Positions 13,705 to 18,292 of a DNA stretch of 18,292 nt are shown piece after piece; the first letter of the stretch is position 1; each line of letters opens with the position of its first letter. Source of the stretch: JBBTSG01 sp038064775 (GTDB lineage: Bacteria > Patescibacteriota > Minisyncoccia > UBA6257 > GWB1-50-10); the NCBI GenBank assembly GCA_038064775.1, contig JBBTSG010000026.1:1-18292 (forward strand), in the 5' to 3' direction. The notes below the pieces were generated by a model. That model had not been told where the DNA came from and made no database searches. It saw nothing but the letters and a program-made list of their open reading frames with translations. Position numbers and translations under genes: made by a program.

Positions 13705-14250
13705 ATGAGAATTATCTTAAGTGGCGATTTAGGCGCCGGAAAAACCACCGTGAGCGCTTTACTCGCCCAAAAACTTGGATTTACGGAATATTACACTGGC
13801 GGAATTTTCAGAGAAATGGCTGAAGAAGTAGGCAAAACCATCGAGGAATTCTACGCCGAGATGAAAGACAATCCGGAACTTGAGCGAACAATTGACGCCG
13901 AACAGGAACGAATCATCCGAAAAGAAGATAACATTATTGTTCAAGGCCGAATTGCCGCTTTTCTTGCGCCGGAAACGCCAAAATTCAAGGTGTTCTTCGT
14001 ATGTAATCCAGAAGAAGCCGCGAAAAGAATACAAAAATTACCGAAATATAATCATCTTACAATTGAAGAGATAGTAAAACTCAATGAAGGGCGGGTAACG
14101 ACCGAACGAGAGCGTTATCGTTTGCTCTATCCCTACATTGAAAACCATCTTGATGAAAGCAAGTTTGATCTTGTAATTGAAACTTCTTTTGCTACACCGG
14201 CTGAAGTATGCGAGATAATTATCACAAATTTGCCTGAAAATTTAGCATAA
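13705..14250 (+). CDS. Cytidylate-kinase-like P-loop NMP kinase
   Basis: A 181-residue P-loop nucleoside monophosphate kinase most like the short archaeal-type cytidylate kinase family (CMP/dCMP to CDP/dCDP with ATP). It has Walker A GDLGAGKTT (7-15), a substrate-side helix YYTGGIFREMAEEVGKTIEE (29-48), the IIVQGRIAAFLAP block (77-89) that mirrors the LEGRL segment of archaeal CMP kinases, and a LID-like arginine stretch GRVTTERERYRLLY (129-142). The end DLVIETSFATPAEVCEIII (155-173) is also family-like. The ATG has an AAGGA ribosome binding site 6 nt upstream. Single-gene unit with a good promoter and a strong terminator. Exact nucleotide preference cannot be read from sequence; a general cytidylate or adenylate-type kinase is the alternative. 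Confidence 0.8.
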   Translation: MRIILSGDLGAGKTTVSALLAQKLGFTEYYTGGIFREMAEEVGKTIEEFYAEMKDNPELERTIDAEQERIIRKEDNIIVQGRIAAFLAPETPKFKVFFVCNPEEAAKRIQKLPKYNHLTIEEIVKLNEGRVTTERERYRLLYPYIENHLDESKFDLVIETSFATPAEVCEIIITNLPENLA

Positions 14251-14253
14251 GTA

Positions 14254-14282
14254 AAAACCCCGATTAATAATCGGGGTTTTAT
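14254..14282. terminator. Strong bidirectional terminator between the two kinase genes
   Basis: A 12-bp perfect stem AAAACCCCGATT (14254-14265) with AATCGGGGTTTT (14269-14280) and a 3-nt loop. It has A/T runs at both ends, so it can stop the plus-strand cytidylate-kinase-like gene and the convergent dTMP-kinase-like gene that ends at 14286. Confidence 0.9.
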
Positions 14283-14285
14283 TTT

Positions 14286-14900
14286 CTAGATAAGTGGTTC
14301 AACTATAGACCAAATCTCCTTGTGAATTTCTTCTTTAGAACGATTCGCGTCAATCACGTGCCAGCCAAATTCTTTGGCTAAATCAAGATGAATAAATCTT
14401 ACTCTTTCAGTTAAATCGTCGCTTGTTTCGTGAACGTGCCCTTTTTCAATGCCATCGGTAAATCTTTTGCCATCAAAAAGAAAAGCAATATCTTCTTTGA
14501 TTAATATGCCATTCAAACGGGTCATAAAATTTTTATCAACGCCCGCGCCCATTCCCCAAGCAAGACCAGTTCCCCAATAATCTTCTGCGACAACGCTAAG
14601 AGGAAATTGTGTTTCCTCATTAAGCATTGCCTGCAATTTTGGTTGAAAATGCAATCTATTCAAAACATTCAAAATCTGAAAAGTTTGAGGAGAAAAACCG
14701 TCAGGGTTGCCCTTCCGAAGATAAGCATTAATCATTGGACCAGTCGGTTCAAGATCATAAAGAGGATACTTTAGATAAATTGCTTTTCTGAGTGGGCCAC
14801 GCAACAAAGAGTTATTCTCGATTCGCTCAACTAAAAGTTTTGCTTGCGTGGTTTTACCAAGATTGTTGATGCCGTAAATAACAATTAGTTTGCCGCTCAT
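14286..14900 (-). CDS. Thymidylate-kinase-like protein
   Basis: A 204-residue P-loop kinase related to dTMP kinase (dTMP to dTDP). The P-loop GINNLGKTTQAK (10-21) is GxxxxGKTTQ. The region PLYDLEPTGPMINAYLRKGN (46-65) corresponds to the substrate-side helices, and the end LTERVRFIHLDLAKEF..HVIDANRSKEEIHKEIW (163-197) is very close to the dTMP kinase C-terminus. The usual Asp-Arg-Tyr substrate motif reads E106-D107-Y108 (in VVAEDYWGTGLAWG), so the conserved Arg is missing. I recall a candidate-phyla subfamily with this NNLGKTTQ and AEDY pattern. The ATG has an AGGAG site 7 nt upstream. Substrate remains uncertain because of the changed motif. Confidence 0.8.
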   Translation of the reverse strand: MSGKLIVIYGINNLGKTTQAKLLVERIENNSLLRGPLRKAIYLKYPLYDLEPTGPMINAYLRKGNPDGFSPQTFQILNVLNRLHFQPKLQAMLNEETQFPLSVVAEDYWGTGLAWGMGAGVDKNFMTRLNGILIKEDIAFLFDGKRFTDGIEKGHVHETSDDLTERVRFIHLDLAKEFGWHVIDANRSKEEIHKEIWSIVEPLI

Positions 14901-14924
14901 AAATTCTCCTAATAATTATAAATG

Positions 14925-14954
14925 AAAAACAGCTGGGTTAATTATTCCAGCTGT
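14925..14954 (-). terminator. Intrinsic terminator after rplK
   Basis: On the minus strand ACAGCTGG (14954-14947 region) pairs with CCAGCTGT (14936-14929) in an 8-bp perfect stem with a 10-nt loop, followed by TTTT then CATTT. It closes the secE-nusG-rplK transcript about 60 nt after the rplK stop. Confidence 0.75.
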
Positions 14955-14969
14955 CTTAAAAAGAGTCAA
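14941..14969 (-). promoter_or_regulatory. Promoter of the thymidylate-kinase-like gene, overlapping the terminator
   Basis: On the minus strand a -35 TTGACT (14969-14964, 5 of 6) and a -10 AATAAT (14946-14941, 5 of 6) are spaced 17 nt apart. The spacer holds one arm of the rplK terminator and the -10 is in its loop, so initiation would occur near 14934, inside the other arm. The leader before the ATG at 14900 would be about 34 nt. Confidence 0.6.
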
Positions 14970-15012
14970 ACTCCTACGCTAAACTACACTTAATTTAAGA
15001 ACGTAAGAATCT

Positions 15013-15438
15013 TTATCCTACCACTTCAATTCCCATATTTTTGGCCGTGCCTTCGATAATTTTTTCGGCCGCCTCTAGATTACTAGTATTTAAATCTACC
15101 AACTTTTTTTCGGCAATAGCGCGAATGTCGGCTTTAGTGACTTTTCCAACTTTAGTTTTATGAGGAATTGCCGAACCTTTTTCAATGCCAGCCGCTTTTT
15201 TAAGCAATGCCGAAGCCGGTGAAGTTTTCAGCTTGAAAGTAAAACTCCGATCTTCATAAATCGTGATTTCCGCCGGTATAATGTCGCCCACCATTGTTTT
15301 AGTCGCTTCGTTGAATTGCTGGCAAAATTGGCCGATATTTACGCCGTGCTGGCCTAATGCCGGCCCTATTGGGGGCGCCGGATTTGCCGCGCCTGCCGGT
15401 ATTTGAAGTTTTAGAACTGTTTTAATTAATTTAGCCAT
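15013..15438 (-). CDS. rplK: 50S ribosomal protein L11
   Basis: uL11 of the GTPase-associated centre in the large subunit, 141 residues, normal length. The N-terminal domain shows KLQIPAGAANPAPPIGPALG (10-29) and QHGVNIGQFCQQFNEAT (30-46). The C-terminal rRNA-binding domain shows KTSPASALLKKAAGIEKGS (about 72-90) and ends AAEKIIEGTAKNMGIEV. The ATG at 15438 lies 9 nt after the nusG stop without a clear Shine-Dalgarno, suggesting coupling. rplA, the usual next gene, is absent; a terminator follows. Confidence 0.97.
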   Translation of the reverse strand: MAKLIKTVLKLQIPAGAANPAPPIGPALGQHGVNIGQFCQQFNEATKTMVGDIIPAEITIYEDRSFTFKLKTSPASALLKKAAGIEKGSAIPHKTKVGKVTKADIRAIAEKKLVDLNTSNLEAAEKIIEGTAKNMGIEVVG

Positions 15439-15447
15439 AGGTTATAT

Positions 15448-16008
15448 TTATACCTTTTTTACCTGTAGCGCGTCCAGCTCAAGCAAGGTTTCGCGACCGA
15501 AGATCGGCACCATCACTTTAACTTTCCCGTGATCCTCGTCAACTTCGGAAATTTTTCCTTCTTGATCCTTGAAAGGCCCGTCGGTTATTTTTACTAAATC
15601 GTTTGGCCGAAGATCAACTTTGTATTTTGTGTCCCGCTCGCCCATTCGAAGCATAAGCGCGTCTATTTCTTCTTTTGAGAGCGGTGTTGGGGTGGCGCTG
15701 TCGGAGCCAACAAAACCAGTTACTCGCGGTGTGTTCCGCACCACTGACCACGAATCATGGTCTAACACCATATCCACCAAAACATAGCCGGGATAAATTT
15801 TTTCTTCAACTGTGTAACGCTTTCCGCTTTTGACTTTTACCTTAACTTCTTTCGGAACAATGATGTTAAAAATTTTGTCGCTCATCATTAATGATTCAAC
15901 CCGTTGTTTTAAATAACGCAAAACAGCGTCTTCGTAACCAGAATAAGTGTGAACGGCGTACCAATCCCGCTTTGATTTACTCTCTACTTTTTGTTTTGTT
16001 TCAGTCAT
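15448..16008 (-). CDS. nusG: Transcription termination/antitermination protein NusG
   Basis: NusG binds RNA polymerase and increases processivity, and through its KOW domain contacts Rho or S10; 186 residues, normal length. The NGN domain starts at RDWYAVHTYSGYED (14-27) and has the conserved IYPGYVLVDM (71-80) and VRNTPRVTGFVG (90-101). The KOW domain has DLVKITDGPFKDQEGKI (137-153) and VPIFGRETLLELD (167-179). The first 13 residues are a charged extension. The ATG is 5 nt after secE's stop. The order secE-nusG-rplK is the standard one. Confidence 0.97.
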   Translation of the reverse strand: MTETKQKVESKSKRDWYAVHTYSGYEDAVLRYLKQRVESLMMSDKIFNIIVPKEVKVKVKSGKRYTVEEKIYPGYVLVDMVLDHDSWSVVRNTPRVTGFVGSDSATPTPLSKEEIDALMLRMGERDTKYKVDLRPNDLVKITDGPFKDQEGKISEVDEDHGKVKVMVPIFGRETLLELDALQVKKV

Positions 16009-16013
16009 ATAAA

Positions 16014-16199
16014 TTAAAAAAGCACGCCGGATAAAATCCGCAAGAATATGAAATCAACAAGTCCTAAAAATAATGAAAGGCTGATTGAAAAAACAATCAC
16101 AAAAATTGTGTAACGAGTGGTTTCTTCACGTGACGGCCAATTAACCCGTTTTAATTCTTGGCGGGATTCTTGCAAAAATATTTTTAGCTTTTCAAACAT
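16014..16199 (-). CDS. secE: Preprotein translocase subunit SecE
   Basis: SecE of the SecYEG translocon in the cytoplasmic membrane, 61 residues, the single-helix short form. An amphipathic helix LKIFLQESRQELKRVNWPSR (5-24) with the conserved N-W-P-S motif is followed by EET and one membrane helix at about 30-58. The ATG at 16199 has no Shine-Dalgarno, and the -10 of a good promoter ends 12 nt before it, so the message would have a leader of only a few bases. nusG follows after 5 nt. Confidence 0.95.
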   Translation of the reverse strand: MFEKLKIFLQESRQELKRVNWPSREETTRYTIFVIVFSISLSLFLGLVDFIFLRILSGVLF

Positions 16200-16211
16200 A
16201 AGTTTTATTAC

Positions 16212-16239
16212 TTTATATTAAACTTAAACTATATGTCAA
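16212..16239 (-). promoter_or_regulatory. secE-nusG-rplK promoter inside the end of gyrB
   Basis: On the minus strand a perfect -35 TTGACA (16239-16234) and a -10 TATAAA (16217-16212) are spaced 16 nt apart. The -35 is made of the last sense codons of gyrB (L-D-I) just before its TAG. The predicted start near 16205 leaves about 5 nt before the secE ATG. Confidence 0.7.
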
Positions 16240-18172
16240 GATTTTTAACGGCTGTAGCATGCGCTTGAATAAAGTTTTTTCTCGGTTCAACTGTTTCTCC
16301 CATTAAAATATCGAATAATTTATCGGCCTCCCGAGCGTCGTCAATAGTCACCATCCTTAAAAAACGGGTTTCTGGATTCATTGTTGTCTCCCAAAGTTGA
16401 GACGGATTCATTTCACCCAAACCTTTATAACGTTGAATATTAACATTTTCACCGCCAAACGACTTTATTGTTTTATCTTTCGCTTCTGACGTGTAAACGT
16501 ATTTTACTTCTTTGCCTTTTTGCAACCGAAAAAGCGGCGGTTGAGCGATGTAGAGGAAACCGCCTTCAATAATCTGATTAAAATACCGGTAAAAAAGAGT
16601 AAGAAGCAAAGTGCGAATGTGGGCGCCGTCAACATCAGCATCAGTCATTAAAATAACTTTGTGGTAGCGGAGTTTTTCGATATTAAATTTTTCGGAAATC
16701 GCCGTGCCAAGCGCCACCACAAGCGAGCGAATTTCTTTATTTAAAAGCATTTTATCGATTCTGGATTTTTCCACGTTCATAATCTTGCCCTTTAGCGGTA
16801 AAATCGCTTGAAATTGCCGATTCCGGCCTTGTTTTGCCGAACCGCCGGCCGAATCGCCCTCAACGATAAAAAGCTCTGAATCTTCCGGATTTCGCGAAGA
16901 ACAATCAGCAAGCTTTCCCGGTAAAGTCATTCCTTCAAGCATGCCTTTCCGCAAAACCGTTTCTTTTGCCGCTTTCGCCGCCATTCGCGCTTTCGCCGCT
17001 AAAAGATTTTTTTCAATAATTATTCTCGCGTCAGATTTGTGCCGCTCCATAAATTCCTTCAAACTTTCGGCTACCGCTGTTTCAACCGCCGCTCTCGCTT
17101 CTTGATTGCCTAAACGAGCTTTGGTTTGACCTTCAAATTGCGGCTCGCGAAGTTTAATAGAAACTGCCGTAATCAAACCTTCCCGAACGTCATCACCAGT
17201 CAAATTTTCTTCTGCCGCTTTTAAGTAACCCTCACTTCTTGCGAAATCATTTAAAGTGCGAGTAATTGCTGAACGAAAGCCGGTTAAATGAGTTCCGCCG
17301 TCCGGTGTGTAGATATTATTCGCAAAACTAATTTCTTTGTTTTCGCTGTTATTTTCGTAAACAAAAGCCGCTTCAACATCTATATTATTTACTTCTTTGT
17401 GAACATAAAACGGTTGTTCTTGAAGCATTGGCCGGTCACCGGTTAGATATTTTATAAAAGAAAGAAGTCCGCCTTCAAAATAAAATCCATGATAAAACGG
17501 TCCGGCAGTCGCCGGATTGTCGCGTTCATCAATAAGTTCAATGCGAACTCCTTTTGTTAGATAAGCTTGCTGCCTTAAGTGTTCTAGAACTTTTTTTATA
17601 TCGTATTCAACTTTCGAAAAAATTTGCTCGTCAGCGTCAAAAATTATTTTTGTGCCAGTTTTTTTGCAACGACCAGCGGTTTTCACCTTGAATGATGGCT
17701 TGCCCCGAACGTATTCTTGAACATAAATTTCACCGTCACGGCAAACTTCCGCCCGCATCCATTTTGAAAGCGCGCAAACAACCGAAACGCCGACGCCGTG
17801 CAAACCACCGGAAACTTTATATGACTCACCGCCAAACTTTCCGCCAGCGTGAAGTGTGGTCATTACCGTTTCAAGCGCCGATTTTTTTGTCTGCGGATGA
17901 ATACTAACCGGAATACCGCGACCGTCGTCCGTTATCGCCACGCGGCTATTTTTTAAAATTTCCACCTTTATGTTTTTGGCATGTCCTGCCATCGCTTCGT
18001 CGATTGAGTTATCAACGACTTCCCAAATTAAATGATGCAAGCCGTCAACGCCGGTTGAACCGATATACATTCCCGGCCGTTTCCGCACCGGCTCCAAACC
18101 CTCCAAAACATAAATATCCTTCGCTTCGTAAGAGGCGTTATTTTTCTTATTTTCTTCTTCTTTTTTAGCCAT
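16229..18172 (-). CDS. gyrB: DNA gyrase subunit B
   Basis: ATPase subunit of DNA gyrase, 647 residues, the common short bacterial form (no E. coli-type 165-residue insert). The GHKL ATPase domain has EVVDNSIDEA (51-60), DDGRGIP (82-88) and GGLHGVGVS (122-130). The transducer has LREPQFEGQTKARLGN (341-356), including QTK. The TOPRIM domain has EGDSAGGS (438-445) and DADVDGAHIR (511-520). The end RYKGLGEMN...LW and VEPRKNFIQ is typical. The first 18 residues are a charged extension. No strong Shine-Dalgarno precedes the ATG, but a consensus promoter lies about 67 nt upstream. TopoIV ParE is the close alternative; GyrA/ParC is not in view. gyrB is the first gene of the gyrB-secE-nusG-rplK run. 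Confidence 0.93.
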   Translation of the reverse strand: MAKKEEENKKNNASYEAKDIYVLEGLEPVRKRPGMYIGSTGVDGLHHLIWEVVDNSIDEAMAGHAKNIKVEILKNSRVAITDDGRGIPVSIHPQTKKSALETVMTTLHAGGKFGGESYKVSGGLHGVGVSVVCALSKWMRAEVCRDGEIYVQEYVRGKPSFKVKTAGRCKKTGTKIIFDADEQIFSKVEYDIKKVLEHLRQQAYLTKGVRIELIDERDNPATAGPFYHGFYFEGGLLSFIKYLTGDRPMLQEQPFYVHKEVNNIDVEAAFVYENNSENKEISFANNIYTPDGGTHLTGFRSAITRTLNDFARSEGYLKAAEENLTGDDVREGLITAVSIKLREPQFEGQTKARLGNQEARAAVETAVAESLKEFMERHKSDARIIIEKNLLAAKARMAAKAAKETVLRKGMLEGMTLPGKLADCSSRNPEDSELFIVEGDSAGGSAKQGRNRQFQAILPLKGKIMNVEKSRIDKMLLNKEIRSLVVALGTAISEKFNIEKLRYHKVILMTDADVDGAHIRTLLLTLFYRYFNQIIEGGFLYIAQPPLFRLQKGKEVKYVYTSEAKDKTIKSFGGENVNIQRYKGLGEMNPSQLWETTMNPETRFLRMVTIDDAREADKLFDILMGETVEPRKNFIQAHATAVKNLDI

Positions 18173-18238
18173 TTTTAACTTTTATTCGAGGGACGCAAAT
18201 AAAAAAAGCTGCTGCGCTTACCTCTTAAATTCCCCTTA

Positions 18239-18267
18239 ATTTTAGCAAAAACCGGCCTAAATTTCAA
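18239..18267 (-). promoter_or_regulatory. gyrB promoter
   Basis: On the minus strand a -35 TTGAAA (18267-18262, 5 of 6) and a -10 TAAAAT (18244-18239, 5 of 6) are spaced 17 nt apart, with TG one base before the -10. The predicted start near 18232 gives a leader of about 60 nt before the ATG at 18172. The leader contains GAGG-type purine stretches but none close to the start codon. Confidence 0.75.
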
Positions 18268-18292
18268 GTTATTTTAACCCCAAAAAAGTGAG

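Noticed and set aside
1..18292. Defence system, CRISPR array, transposase, tRNA or rRNA genes
   Set aside because: None seen: no repeat-spacer array, no integrase or transposase motif, and no tRNA-like cloverleaf or GTTCGA arm outside coding genes.
1..18292. UGA-as-glycine recoding as in Gracilibacteria
   Set aside because: TGA is the natural end of thrS and of the PHA-family gene, and no conserved domain is interrupted by TGA.

Overview
The window looks like a chromosomal core-gene segment from a small-genome bacterium of the Candidate Phyla Radiation (Patescibacteria), most like Parcubacteria. This rests on remembered family traits, not on a search. The supporting signs are a very short SMC protein without a hinge, a two-gene-sized dTMP kinase-like protein with a GINNLGKTTQ P-loop, a ThrRS without TGS domain, a DnaE that ends at the OB fold, tight gene packing, and AT-leaning bases. 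TGA is used as an ordinary stop (thrS, the PHA-family gene), so the UGA-glycine code of Gracilibacteria/Absconditabacteria does not apply.

Left arm (1-4863), all on the minus strand, read right to left: rnhB, rpmF, nusB, rnc, smc, rpsP and then khpA, which runs off the left edge. This is a translation/RNA-processing/chromosome cluster with overlaps or near-zero spacing (nusB/rnc overlap by 1 nt, rnc/smc are 1 nt apart). khpA has its own very good promoter downstream of rpsP.

Middle (4864-12024): a 314-nt divergent intergenic region leads to dnaE on the plus strand, closed by a strong bidirectional hairpin. Next comes a small unrecognised two-helix membrane protein on the minus strand with its own promoter. 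A palindromic element separates it from thrS-miaA (plus, 4-nt GTGA overlap). miaA carries a 12-residue in-frame insertion with a palindromic core. A second bidirectional hairpin separates miaA from a PHA-granule-family small protein (minus), whose promoter is covered by two inverted repeats.

Right arm (12155-18292): gatB (minus) and a cytidylate-kinase-like gene (plus) diverge from promoters that share one -10 box. A hairpin then separates the kinase from a dTMP kinase-like gene (minus). After that come, in transcription order, gyrB, secE, nusG and rplK on the minus strand, with a promoter inside the end of gyrB and a terminator after rplK; rplA does not follow.

The genes cover replication (dnaE, gyrB, smc), nucleotide supply (two NMP kinase-like proteins), transcription elongation (nusB, nusG), secretion (secE), tRNA charging and modification (thrS, gatB, miaA), ribosomal proteins (S16, L32, L11) and RNA processing (rnc, rnhB, khpA). 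I see no defence system, mobile gene, CRISPR, tRNA or rRNA. The interest lies in reduced or modified core proteins, small palindromic insertions, and a set of promoters so close to start codons that they imply leaderless or nearly leaderless mRNAs.
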